This document shows, in pieces, positions 24,213 through 36,385 of a DNA stretch of 64,000 bases. Position numbers and translations under genes: made by a program. Source of the stretch: Perilla frutescens (taxonomy: Eukaryota > Streptophyta > Magnoliopsida > Lamiales > Lamiaceae); the NCBI GenBank assembly GCA_026008535.1, contig BRKX01000015.1, positions 23,271,501 through 23,335,500 of the forward strand, written 5' to 3'. The notes below the pieces were generated by a model. That model made no database searches, had not been told where the DNA came from, and saw only the letters and a program-made list of their open reading frames with translations. Position 1 is the stretch's first letter. Each line of letters opens with the position of its first letter.

Positions 24213-25751
24213 TTGATGCACAGGGGCTCTTCAGAGGATACTCTATTGTATGATCCAGAGATAGAGAAGACTTCGAGGAAAAATAGAGAAGCAGCGAAGA
24301 GGGCACGCCAAGCTGTAAATAGACCTCGTGAGTCCACACCACCATCAGAAGATCAAGAAGATCAAGGAGATGAAGGCATGAGGATGAAGGACAGTTTGAG
24401 AACGGCCACAACATCAACATGGCCGCAAATGAAAATGCCGCAAATGGTAATATGGATGATAACAGGACTCTAGGGCAGTTGGTCTTCCCGACCAATATGA
24501 ATCTGCGTTCGATGGGCATTACACTCCCAGCTGTGACTCAAAATTGGGATATTCATGCAAACTTCATCCAGATCTTGCCAAAGTTTCACAGAATGCCCGG
24601 AGAGGATCCGCAGAGGCACTTGCAAGATTTTGAGATGGTTTGCCAAACTCAACCATCCGACCATGGATGAGAGGAATATGTGTGGTTGGTCACATTCCCT
24701 TTCACCCTTCAAGATGGGGCACGAGACTGGCTGTACACACTGCCGACTGGCGCTGTGACCATATGGAGACAACTTCAACAGAAGTTTTTGGAGAAATATT
24801 TTCCAGTATCCAGAGTGCAAGAAATGAGAAGAAGAATAGGGAGCCTGAAGATGGGAACTAACGAGAGTTTTTATGACTACTGGGGACGATTCCAGGCGAT
24901 GCTGGTGAAATGCCCACATCACCAGATTACTGAACATGATTTGATTCAGTATTTTATCGGAGGATTGAGACCACATGAGAGGACGATCGTAAATGCCTCA
25001 TGCGAAGGATCAATTTTGAATAAATAGCTTGTTAAAAGCATTCAGAATTCTCACTGAAATAGCTGAAGACAACCAAGACTTCGGTGGAGAGGGCATTCGG
25101 GTTGTAAGCGAATCGGAAAGGGCACCGGACCAAGATAGCAGGATTGATAGATTGTGTGACAAGATCGAAAAGATCCTGTCTGGGGTAAGCAGTACAAAAA
25201 AGCCTAGACCCTGCGGAGTATGCAAAAGTATATCTCATTTCACTGATGAGTGTCCTACCCTGCAAGATGAAGTGGAAGAAGTAAACATTGTAGGTGGCCA
25301 GAATGTGCATTCCAAAAGATATGATCCCCATTCCTAGACTTATAATCCCGGCTGGAGAGACCATGAAAATTTCAGATGGAGAAGGCCAGAGGATGGGCAT
25401 CCTGCACGCCCATTACCACCGCCAGAAGAAAAGAGAAAGCAAAGGCTGGAGGATTTTGTGTTTACCATGGATGAGGAGAGTGAGAAATTTAAGCAGGAGA
25501 CTCGAGCTGGTCTCTCGCACATGAGCAAGCAAATCAATCAGCTAGCTCAAGCCATGCACAAGATGGAAGAGAAAAATGGGAAGCTGCCTTCCCAGGTTGA
25601 GAACCCAAGAGAACAGGTGAATGCAGTAGCTCTAAGAAGTGGAAACGAACTTCCAGATATGGTCAGTCCAGTAGACGAGAAGGATGATGTGCCCTTGGAA
25701 GAGAAAGTGGAAAAAATTCCCACAGAGGACGAGGCACAAGAAGCTGAATAG
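24213..25751 (+). pseudogene. Athila gag, broken
   Basis: The N-terminal part (24213-24470) is frameshifted into the next segment, which carries VTFPFTLQDGARDWLY, WRQLQQKFLEKYFP and FIGGLRPHERT, the retrotransposon gag core (about 24680-25020). A stop occurs at 25025. A CCHC knuckle follows at about 25218-25258 (CGVCKSISHFTDEC). The acidic tail runs to a TAG near 25750. Several frame changes mean no full Gag can be made. Confidence 0.85.
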
Positions 25752-25760
25752 GAGGATACT

Positions 25761-26624
25761 GTGCCCATCTCGGAAGTAAAGCAACCTGCTGATGTGCCCA
25801 TTCCAGGGAAACGGAAGCTTCCCTTTCAAGAAAGATTGGCACAGAATAGAAGAAAAGAGGAAACCAGAGAGATGTTAAAAATATTCAGTAAAGTGGAGAT
25901 CAATATTCCACTGATCGAGGAAATCACACAGGTGTCGCAGTATGCCCGGTTTCTGAAGGAGCTTTGCACCAGAAATGTGCGATTCAATGACGATGCAAGG
26001 TTCTTAGTTGAGAAGAATGTATCGGCTGTGATACAGAGGAAATTATCCAAGAAGTGTGATGATCCAGGGATGCTCATGATTCCTTGCATCATAGGAGACA
26101 AGAAAGTGGAGAAGGCCATACTGGATTTGGGGGCATCAATCAACGTAATGCCCCTGTCGGTGTTTAAAGAATTGAAGATTGGACCTCTAAAAGAGAACTG
26201 AGTGGTCATTCAGCTTGCTGACAGGTCTAATGTATATCTAGAAGGCCTCATTGAAGATGTATTGGTCAAAGTGGAAGAGCTTATTTTCCCAGTAGATTTT
26301 TATGTGCTTGATATGGGCACAGCGACTTCAAAATCTTCAGTGTTGTTGCTGGGAAGGCCTTTCATAAAGATAGCTCAGACCAAGATTGATGTGGATAAGG
26401 GCACACTAACGTGTGAATTTGATGGAGAGATGGTGATGTTCGACATATTCGAAGTATTAAAGCACTCCCCAGACACAGAGAATTGCAGTTTTGTGAATTT
26501 CTTCCATACACCAAGCCGATCTACCCTATCCATGGTAAGCAATAGAGAGCCATTGGAATGGGCATTGTGGGATGAACTGACTGACCATGATGCCCTGGAT
26601 GAAGATGACGACATTGAGGAATGA
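25761..26624 (+). pseudogene. Athila protease region
   Basis: Aspartic protease-like domain: PCIIGDKKVEKAILDLGAS (catalytic DLGAS at about 26120-26135) with INVMPLSVF, and after an in-frame TGA (about 26200) FPVDFYVLDM and LLGRPFIKIA, the second half of the fold. The DLG in place of the common DSG or DTG is usual for this lineage. The stop inside the domain inactivates it. Confidence 0.8.
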
Positions 26625-28253
26625 ATTATGATGTTGTACTCATTGGAAGAAATGCTATACGGTTGTGTGGATTATGGTGTGCCCATTCGAAGAAATAATG
26701 ATAAGCTGATGCCTTCTATTGTCAAAGTACCCACGCTGGAATTAAAAGCATTACCAAGGCATTTGAAGTATGCTTATTTGGGAGATAATGAGACTCTCCC
26801 TGTAATCATAAGTGCGAGGTTAAATCAAGCTGATGAGGACCGCCTTTTGAGATTGTTGAGGCTGTATAAGGTGGCACTCGGATGGATATTGGCAGACATA
26901 AAGGGCATTAGCCCAGCGGATTGCATGCACAAGATATTGTTGGAAGATGATGCAAAACCTGTTTGTGATCCACAAAGGAAGCTCAATCCAGTGATAAAGG
27001 ATGTGGTGCTAAAAGAGACTATAAAACTACTGGACCAAAGCATTATATACCCTATTCCAGATAGCAAGTGGGTCAGTCCAATCTATGTTGTGCCCAAGAA
27101 ATCAGGCATTCAAGTTGTAAAAAATAAGAAAGGAGAGCTTGTGCCCACACAACTGGAAACTGGCTGGAGAGTTTGCATTGACTACTGGAAGCTAAACACG
27201 GTTATGCGGAAGGATCATTTTCCGCTTCCGTTCATTGACCAGATGTTGGAGAGACTCACAGGAAACAAGTTTTTTTTATTTCTTGGACGGATACTTAGGA
27301 TTCATGCAGATTGCAGTAAGTCAAGAGGATCAGGAGAAAACAACATTCACGTGCCCATTCGGCACATTTACCTATCGCAGAATGCCCTTTGGCCTCTACA
27401 ATGCTCCTGGCACATTTCAGCGATGTATGATGAATATATTCTCTGATTTGATCGAGAACTGCATTGAAGTATTCATGGACGATTTCACGGTGTATAGAAG
27501 CTTCTTTGATCGATGTTTAGACAATCTGGAGAAGGTGTTGCAGTGATGTGTGGACAAATTCCTAGTAGTGAACTAAGAAAAATGTCATTTTATGGTCAGA
27601 GAGGGCATTGTACTGGGCCATGTGATTTTCGAGAGGGGCATTGAGGTCGATAAAGCCAAAGTGGACATAATTGAAAAGTTGTCATATCCCACTTTGGTAA
27701 AACAAGTGAGAGGTTTCCTGGGGAATGCTGGATTTTACAGGAGGTTTATAAAAGATTTTACAAAAATTGCCCAGCCTATTACTCACTTATTGCAGCAAGA
27801 TGTTCCCTTTGAATTCGATGAGGAATGTAAGAAGGCATTTAATTTTTTGAAGAAGCAACTGGTCACAGCACCAGTTATCCAACCACTAGATTGGGGAATG
27901 TCCTTTGAGATTATGCGTGACGCCAGTGGCTACACTGTGGGCACTATACTGGGTCAGAAGAGAGGAAAAGAAAGCCATGTAATTTACTATGCCTCCAAAA
28001 CTCTGAACGGGGCACAGTGTAATTACACCACTACTGAAAAGGAACTATTGGCAGTGGTGTTTGCATTCGAAAAGTTTCGGTCTTATCTCTTGGGAGCAAA
28101 GAGCATTGTTTACACAGATCACGGTGCACTGAGGCATTTGATGGCCAAGAAGGAGATGAAGCCGAAACTAATTAGATGGATCCTGCTCTTGCAGGAGTTT
28201 GATGTTGAGATAATGGAAAAGAGTGGGGCACATAATTTAGAGAAGATCTGTTG
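26625..28253 (+). pseudogene. Athila reverse transcriptase and RNase H
   Basis: RT contains VSPIYVVPKKSG, GWRVCIDYWKLN, FPLPFIDQML, FGTFTYRRMPFGLYNAP and the catalytic FMDDFTVY box near 27474-27497. A frameshift at about 27270 (run of T) splits it and a TGA follows near 27545. RNase H starts at about 27895 with [13 protein letters not shown] and continues through [13 protein letters not shown] and [10 protein letters not shown]. The frame ends at TGA 28252, directly next to integrase-side sequence; the usual linker between RNase H and integrase appears to be missing. Confidence 0.9.
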
Positions 28254-29407
28254 ATCAAATCATAAGAAGATGTGTCCCAGATTATGAAATTGAGGAGATT
28301 TTGAAGCATTGTCACAATTATGCTTGCGGAGGGCATTTCGGACCGAACCGAACAGCAAGGAGAGTTATGAACTGTGGGTTCTTTTGGACCACAATTTTCA
28401 AGGATGTCCATGACGTTTACAAAAGGTGTGATCAATGCCAGAGGGTCGGGAACATCACAAGAAGGAATGAAATGCCCATGACGCCCATCATGCCAGTGGA
28501 AATTTTCGATTTTTGGGGAATGGATTTCATGAGACCCCCTGCAAATTCCAAGGGGAACCATTATATTATCCTGGCAGTTAATTATGTGTCTAAATTGGTG
28601 GAGGCAAAGGCTACTCCTACCAATGATGCAAGGGTAGTAGCCGCATTTCTGAAATCCCATATTTTTAGCCGGTTTGGTGTGCCCAGGTCCATAATCAGTG
28701 ATCAAGGGACCCATTTTTGCAACCAAACAATGGAAAGACTATTGAAGAAGTATAGGGTGAATCATAGAGTCACAACAGCCTATCATCCACAAGGAAATGG
28801 CCAAGCTGAAGTCTCAAATCGAGAAATTAAAGCCATCCTTGGGAAGGTAGTGAATCCAAGTCAGAAGGACTGGAGTGCCCATTTGGATGACTCCCTGTGG
28901 GCATACTGGACTGCATTCAAGACTCCGATTGGAAAGTCCCCTTGCCGGATGTTATTTGAAAAGTATTTCCATCTGCCAGTTGAACTGGAACACAAGGCAC
29001 GATGGGCACTTCACAAGCTGAATATGGATAAGGATGCAGCTGGGGATTTCAGAAAATTCCAGATTCAAGAGCTAGAAAAAATGAGAATGGAAGCCTATGA
29101 TAATGTTGTGCTTTACAAGGAAAAGATGAAGAGACTTCATGATCAGGTGATTGGAAGAAAGAGATTCAGCCCAGGACAGCAAGTGCTTTTGTACAATTCA
29201 AGGTTCAAACTGATGGGAGGAAGTTTGAGGACCAAGTGGGTTGGTCCATTTGAAGTCTATATGGAATGCCCCAATAGGGTAGTTGAGCTTAAAAATCCCA
29301 AAACTGGAGTGCAATTTAAAGTAAATGGCCATCGTCTCAAACCATACCTAGGGCATTCTGATTGGGATGCTAGAGTGGTCTGGCTTGGGGAGCCCATTTA
29401 CACCTGA
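28254..29407 (+). pseudogene. Athila integrase and pol C-terminus
   Basis: Zinc-binding segment HCHNYACGGHFG ... CDQCQRVGNI, then core with FDFWGMDFM (first Asp), SIISDQGTHFCN (second Asp) and QGNGQAEVSNREIK (Glu). The C-terminal region (RKRFSPGQQVLLYNSRF, KWVGPFEVY) ends at a stop at 29407. The frame is open for 368 codons from 28301, so this is the best preserved gene of the element. It is part of pol and has no start codon of its own. Confidence 0.9.
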
Positions 29408-29770
29408 GTAGGATTTTGTCATGCCCACAACAATAAATGGGGCGCTACTGGGAGGCAATCCAGGTTTTTAATTGCTTTATTTCATTTTTATTTTAATTAA
29501 ATAAAGTTTCCAGTTAATTAAATTAGATTAGGGGTAATTTTACGCTTGTTTTTGGATAAGTATGTGATATGTAGGTGAGGATAAGGAGAGAGAAGCAAGA
29601 GATAGAGTTAAATCCCGAAAAATTAGAGACTCTGAAGCAGGGCACTCTGAAGAGATAAAGATGGAGTCCGATTTTTTAGGGATAATGCTTGTCCATTACT
29701 GTGGGCATACCGATCGCATAAAACCCTAAGAATCTAAAAGGTCACGGTCACATCAAGCTACAGTAGCACT
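29408..29770 (+). other. Athila spacer after pol
   Basis: AT-rich non-coding stretch between pol and the additional ORF region. No splice site or promoter was recognised with confidence. Confidence 0.4.
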
Positions 29771-31780
29771 ATGCTTAAAAAAAAGCCCACAAAATCAAAA
29801 CAATCACTTTCATTCTCTTTGAATTTTTCTGAAACATCCAAACCCTCTTCGAAAAACCCTTCAAGCAGAAACCTTTCCACCACCTCTCAAGCTGCAAAAA
29901 TGGTGAATACCAGAGGTAAGAAAATGGCTCCAAAGGCAAAGGGCAAGATGGAGTTTGAAACTCGTGCTGTGGTTGAAGAGCCCGCACAACCAAAAGCTGC
30001 AAAGAAAAAAGCTGCAAAACCTAAGGTCGGAGCCACTGCCGGAGCTGTCACCGGAGCAACCAGCAAGGTTGCTGAGAAGAATGTGCCTGAGAAGGAGCCC
30101 GTGGTGGTGGCAGAAGAAACGAGCTCTTCGACGCCGTCACAAGAGGAACGACCAGAAAGGGGAGCTACGACCATGGCCATGCAGGAGGAGGAACCGGCTG
30201 TGGAGCCCATAATGGAGCAAGCTCAAGAAGCGGTAAAGGTGACCGTAAATAAAAGAAAGAAGCCGGCTAGGGTTCCGACACCCGAGCTATCTGAAAAAGC
30301 TGTCGAGGAAGAGAAGAATGTGGAAGAGGAAGGAGATGAAGGGTTAGATGATTTTGTGGATGAACTGGATGAGATGGATTCTCAGAGAGAGGAGAAACCA
30401 CTTGTGGAGATAAAGAAAAAAGGCTTTGGATAAAGCCAAAGGCAAGAAAAAAATTGGGGAGCCCATTCCAGAGCAGTCAGAGCATCCTGAAGAGTCTTAG
30501 CGTGAGGAGATCGAGGATGAGGCCTCTGAGCAAGAGGAAGATGAGCAAGATCAAAGTGAGCGATCTCAAGCTCATACGCTCGTTGATGAGCCCTCGGAGG
30601 GCTCGCCGCCCAAGCAGAGGGTTGGCAAGGCGGTGGCCATAAAGGCAGGAGAAAAGCTTGCTAGAGAGCCCTCTTCACAGAGGAGGAAGGCTGGGGAGGG
30701 CACACCAAAGCTCGAACCAAAGAAGAGCAGAGGAGTGGGGAGCCCCACTTCAGAAAGGTTTGGAAGTGGTCCACTACTGGTCCGGGGCATCATAAACTCA
30801 AAAGGAGTCCACCGTGAGTCTCTCGTCGCTCTGGGTATAGAGCAGGAGGTAAAAGATCTTTTCACTTCTATTGGGTGGGAATTTTTCCTTGATATAGAGT
30901 GTGTTATTTTCTCTACTCTCTCGCGAGAGTTCATTCAAAATCTGAAAATCAAACCTGTGAATAAGCCTGCTACGTCTACTAGGATTATGAATTTTAAAAT
31001 TTTAGGAAAAAGTTTTTCTATGTCTGCCGATGAATTGAACATGCTGCTAGACATTGTGTTTTATATGGATCTCCAGGATTATTGGTATGTGAATGCATTA
31101 ACTGTTGTGCCCGACTCTGCTGAAAGAGTTGAGGCAAAATGGGCTGAGGTTGGGGATGGCTCTACTTATCAAAGTGGAGCCACAAAAGGCTATTGTTGAA
31201 TAACGAAGCCTTGAGATTTTGCCATAGGGTGCTGGCCTACAGTTTCTTTGGTAGGAAGGATAGCTCTAATTCTATAACTAATCAGGAGCTTTTCATTCTC
31301 TGGTGCATGTTGAAGAAAATTAAAATCAATTTTGGCTCTATAGCCATTGCGCACTTCAAGGAGATAAAAACACACCCTAAGCATAGAATCTCTTGTGCCC
31401 AATTAATCACCTAAATTGCTGTTAGATCTAGGTTGCTGGATTTGAGCACCACTGACTTGACCCTCCTACCCCTTGAATTCTTTGATATTGCTTGCCTAAT
31501 GAGAATGCAGGATGTGGTGGATGATGAAGAAGGAAAGCCCGTTTTCTTTGTGCCGAGGGCAGACCCCTCGAGCTTTTTGATGATTGCAGGTACATCTAGG
31601 AAGCCACCAGCAGGGAGGGCACAACAAGGGGAGCATCCAGTTACTGTGATTCTGAAAAAGTTGGAAGTGTTGGAGAATACCCAGTCCCAAACAGATGAGA
31701 TACTCGACCGCATTGAGACAGCCCTGAAAGCCTATTTCAGACATGTTGGGTTTTCTTACCCAACAACCTCATCCGATTGA
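29771..31780 (+). pseudogene. Athila post-pol ORF (ORF-1 / env-position protein), broken
   Basis: Four consecutive coding blocks in different frames (29771-30433, 30633-31199, 31193-31414, 31433-31780) with plausible starts at 29771 or 29900 (MVNTRGKKMAPKAK). The first block is rich in Lys, Glu and Ala. The second has GPLLVRGIINSKG, LSREFIQNLKI and ILGKSFSMSADELNML, which resemble the ATHILA ORF-1 family found after pol in Athila elements. No convincing signal peptide or membrane segment was seen, so calling it an envelope gene would be unsupported. Frameshifts occur near 30430 and a stop at 31199. Confidence 0.65.
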
Positions 31781-33024
31781 ATCCTGGTTCTTTTCCTCTT
31801 TTAGTTTAGTTTTTTTTGTTTTTATTTTTCTATTTTTGTTTTTGTTGTTTGTGTGTCGCCCATGTTCACCCATTTTGCCTAGTGCAAAGTGTGTGGGTGG
31901 GGACATTCCAGTGTGTGTTTTTTGTGTCTTTTGTTGAGTCTGTTTTAACACTTTGCAAAATGCAAAGTGTGTAGGTGGCTAGTTGAGTCAAGCATGCTTT
32001 CTGTAAAGTCTATGTGGCCATTGCATCTGATATTTTCAACATTAAATTGCTTCATGTCAAAAATCAGCATGTCCTCATAAGATAGGGATGAGGAAAGAGT
32101 TTAGCATGCCTTGGGAAGATTTGAGCCTAATGTTGTATGCCCATTTCACAACTTTCTTTACTTCATGTGTGCACAATTGTGTGCTTAGAAATTCTAGAAC
32201 CTGCTACTGTTCTGTTTGATGCTTGAGAATTGTTGTTGCATAAGTAGATGACATAGGCCATTTTTTGCTGAGGCACTGAAAAGAAAATCTTACCCACCAA
32301 TGACACAGCCTTTATAGCCTATCGAGCCTATGAAATGCCCTGGCAGTTTTTTGTTTGGGATGGTAAAATATATAGCCAAAGCATCACAAGAGCCTAAAAA
32401 GAAAAAAATGGGGAAGGCAGAATTTTTGGGGGATACTTGTGAAATGACCAGAAAAGATAGGAAAATAAGAAAAATAAAAATAAAATATAAAAAAATGATA
32501 AAAGAAAAAAAAGCGAGAAATAAATTTCCCTAGTCTTTAGTGTTCAGAATGCCCAGAGTAAAGAAATATTTGTTGTCTGAACGGGGCACAGCAGAATAGT
32601 TGACTTAGAAAAAATGGGGGGCCTGTACAAAAATAAAGCCCCACCTACATGAAATGCCCACTATAGCCTAAAAAGCCCTATTGATACTTATGCATCTGTG
32701 ATTTCTGGAGTTTGATGATAGAATTGTAGCAAGCTTATGGGACAACTAAGTACAGAATTGCATTTGATTTGAGTGTATACAATGAGCCTACACACTGAGT
32801 GAAGAGAGTTTGTGAGGATCACCAAGCTAAACTCATTTTTGACCTATTTTTGGTATGCTGATACTTTGCAGTTTTGTTGGAATATTGATTGTGATGTGCT
32901 CATACTGATTAACAGTTTGCATGCTTTGTTTTGAGTCTGTTTCTTTTTGCCTTTCTTTTCTTTTATTTTTCTGGATGCATTACATCCCATGCTTGAGGAC
33001 AATCATTTCTAAAGTGTGTGGGTG
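31781..33024 (+). other. Athila 3' non-coding region up to the 3' LTR
   Basis: Non-coding and T-rich. It contains three copies of a word like AAAGTGTGTGGGTG (about 31886, 31966 and 33011), the last directly before the 3' LTR, where the purine tract is expected. Confidence 0.5.
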
Positions 33025-34573
33025 TGATAAGTCTATTTATTTCGTATTTCTATAGGCATTTTGTTCTTTATAAATGTCCTTTTTTCGTGTGTTTTGAGTC
33101 AAAAAGAACCAGGATGAGGTCATATGGCATTGCGGAGGTCGAGTCTGGCGAAAGGGGCATTTTATGCCCAGTTATTCATGCAAAATCCAAGCTAAATATT
33201 CAGTCAGAGGCACAGGGGACTTCTTTCAGCACTCATCCTACATTCGGGTGGTGGAATGGGCATATCAGAGATGGATGAGGCTGACTACATGATGCCGTGC
33301 CCACTTTGCTCATGCAGACTCAACAATAGACTGGAAAGGGGCAATCGCGGAAAACCTTGAGTTAGTTGAAAGAGAGAGACGAAAGAGATAGCTACATTAT
33401 CCGAAGAAGAGTTGGGGGTGGACTGGACTGCTAGAGGCGCTGCAATGAAGAGATAAGCCCAATCCCTAAAAAATAGGGATTTGGTCAATTTATGCTTATC
33501 CAGCCAGATCAGAGAGGACACGCCGGTTCAAGAAATTCAGTGAAGATCCTAGCTTGTTGGAGGAACTTTAATTCAGAAATATAACTATTTAAGCTTCTTT
33601 AATTTCTGGAAACAGAAGTTTGGATAGTCAGAAAACACTGCTACAATTTCCATTTTCTCGTACGTTGCGTTACAACAAAAACAATTCCAATAGGCCTTAA
33701 GCCTTTGGACGTAGGAGTAAGTTCATAAACTCAACATTTATGTTGAGTATTTTTGCTTATTAAATTCATTAAGTTCTCTTTATAATTATGTCTTTTATTT
33801 TTGCTATTTTAATTACGTCTAGCATGCTTGGCTAGACACTTTATTCTGGTGTTTAAACAATGAAAATGGTTTGAAAATAAATCTAGACTCGTGAGGCCAA
33901 AATGGGCATAGTAATGCATGATAGGTTCCTGTTGATTCTTGTGCCTTGTTCCACGTGAGTGTGTGTCTGAAATGCCCAATGTGGCTGATCACTCGTTAGG
34001 TAAAGAGGGCACACCACTATAAATTGAATTGGCAAATCGTGACTGTGTGTTGGTTCATATAATAATAAGGGAATCAATGGGTTGTTGTGGGCACATGAGG
34101 AATCGGTAAACACAACAGATCTGGGTTCGTCTAGGGCACATTGCTGTCTGTTCACTTACATCTCTTTGGAGAACCGGGAGGTGGGTGACTGATTAGGGAT
34201 TTAATTGACGAGGAATTGCTTTTAAGTCTATAATGAAAGGATGAATGAGGAAATGCAGAGAGGAATCCGGTCTCCATAACTAGGTGATTTATCATGTATG
34301 AAAATCGGTGTGCCCATGATCGAGTTGATATAGATTTAAACCAAATTCAAGTTCAAATGCCAGAACCTTTGTTATTTGATATCTTCTTTACTTTCTTTTT
34401 GCAAATTTAATTTACAATAGTGACAACAAAACCAAACCCCTTTTATTATTGGTTACTTAAAGGTGGAATCACAACAGCTCTCTGTGGGATCGACCCATAC
34501 TTATTCGCTGGCTACGCTACCTGTGGGCACATAAATTATATATTATTTTTGAGTACGAAACGACCGCGCATCA
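33025..34573 (+). repeat. Athila 3' LTR
   Basis: 1549 bp, starts TGATAAGTCT and ends GCGCATCA. Pairs with 22672-24144; it carries a 91-bp block (33125-33215) missing from the 5' LTR. Confidence 0.9.
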
Positions 34574-36385
34574 CCCTCATGGATCGCCTTCCTATCAAAC
34601 TGCCACGGACGACCAAGCAAAATATGCAATGCCTCCATAGGGATGACATCACAAAGTACAGTATCAGTAAAATGACCAATAGAGAAAGTGACCCTTACCT
34701 GATATCCTACGCGGATTTCTCCTCGGTCGGTCAGCCACTACAAATGGTACGGCTTGGGGTGCTTCTATGGTACCAGGTTCAGTTTTCCCATTGCGTACTG
34801 GCTGATTGCATTCATGACACTCCCACTGTCGATGATAAGTGAGCAAACATCATCTTGGATCGAACATCGCGCATAGAAGATGTTCTCACGCTGATCGTTC
34901 TGATCCTCTTCTCGTATCATGCTCAAAGCTCGGATCGAAACAAGGCTGACATGGGTTTACTTCGGCTTCTCATCTTCAATCTCATCCATAGATGGAAGAT
35001 CAAGGGGCTTTTCAGTACCTTTTTCCACTTCTGCTTCATCGAGCTCCTCTTCACTTGCTGACTCCAGCTCATTCTGCTCGGTAAGGAAAAGAACTCGGCG
35101 GTTCGGACACTGGGTTTGGAAGTGTCCCCATCCTCTGCAATTGTGACATTGAACATCACGTTCTCTCCCTAGAGTACTATTTGAAGACTGACTGGGCTGC
35201 ACTGTTCGATTTGGATTGCCTCTGTTCGGTGCAGGTGAATTGTACTCAGGTCTGCGGCTCGAGTGAGGTGCAGACTGCTCAAAATGGTGAACGGGCTGTG
35301 ACTACTGGCCTTGAGGACGTATAGGGGCTGTCCTAGGTGTGGAAGAATCATCTCAACCCCACTGTGTCCGTACTAGCATCGATTGTGATGGTCTCCTGCG
35401 GCCATCTCTGAGCTGCCGCTCTACCATTGAGGCATAGTGGACCATGGCCTCAATACTGGTGAAGTCTCTCAACTCGACTTCACAGGTGATGTCTGGGTTC
35501 ATTCGCTCAATGTATCGGTTGATTGTAGCAACCAACGTTTCTTCTTTCCCAATGATTGAGGGCTATCTCGAGTTTCTTATGGTACTCCTCTATGGAATGT
35601 GTACCCTGCTTTATTCGGTTCAGTCTCTTCTCAAGGTCACGCTTATAATTTACCGGAATGAAGCATCCTCTCATGACGTCCTTCATTTCATGCCATGAAT
35701 CAATAGGCGGGTGGTGTTCTCGGCATCGTCGGTTCTGCTGGAACTCCCACCAGGTGGTTGCATATCCTCTGAACTCTAACGAGGCTAACTGGACCTTCTT
35801 TTACTCAAGAAAATCATAGCAGTCGAAAATCTTATCAACCTTTCACTCCTAGTTGAGATAAAGGTCTGGATCATATAATCTCTCGAACTCCGGGATGCTT
35901 ATCTTGATGTTATTCAACAAGCTGTCGGGATCCGCACATCGGGCTACATGTCGGTGGTAAGGCTGACGTGGTCGGTCACGTCTCTGAAACGGATCGTACT
36001 CAGCCTCAAATTCTTATGTAAAATCACCAAAATCTTCTCCAGTCTCACGATCATAGGGATCGTTAAACTGCACTTAAGGTTGACGTTGCTGAACTTGAGG
36101 TGCTCTAGCATCTGCACTGGCTGGCTCGGCTACAAGTACTTCAGGCTGAGGAACTGCTGCTGGCTGGACAGGTTAGCCTTAAACTGGTGGTGGTACAGTA
36201 ATGCGAGCAGTAAGAAGCTCAAGCTGTGCCATCATTTTGGCCAATGAATCCTCCAGCTTGTTCTTCAGTACTTGGTGATGATACTGGGCATCGCACGGTT
36301 GGGGTACCGATGAGGCTACATCTGTAGGAGTAGTAGGCGATGCAGGCCTCTTATCATTCGACTTATAACCTTCTCTAGATTCCAT
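34574..36385 (-). pseudogene. Outer Gypsy gag and protease (5' part of the gag-pol)
   Basis: Reading down the minus strand: start MESREGYKSNDKRP at 36385; gag core around 35770-35540 (YATTWWEFQQNR, HEMKDVMRGCFIP, EEYHKKLEIALN); CCHC knuckle CHNCRGWGHFQTQC at about 35150-35100; protease with IIDSGS at 34839-34822; then VIPMEALHILLGRPWQFDR up to the Athila junction at 34574. Many stops and frame changes interrupt it. The continuation is at 22671. Confidence 0.8.

Larger units (their letters stand above)
22672..34573 (+). mobile_element. Athila-type Ty3/Gypsy retrotransposon nested in the outer Gypsy pol
   Basis: Direct LTRs 22672-24144 and 33025-34573, tRNA-Asp-type primer site at 24149, gag, protease, RT, RNase H and integrase in order, then a long extra ORF region after pol, as in Athila elements. 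The outer element's frame resumes across it: LLGRPWQFDRKAIH before (minus, 34640-34580) and YANTYTVTRDGW after (22665 downward). Flanks TCCAT and CCCTC do not form a clean 5-bp duplication. All genes are broken by stops or frameshifts. LTRs are about 94% identical by eye over a sampled 140 bp, so the insertion is not recent. Confidence 0.92.

Noticed and set aside
24419..24670. Separate gene within the Athila gag region
   Set aside because: It joins gag segments on both sides through frameshifts and is part of the same broken gag.
29771..31780. Calling the Athila post-pol ORF an envelope gene
   Set aside because: No signal peptide, membrane anchor or cleavage site is apparent; position alone is not enough.
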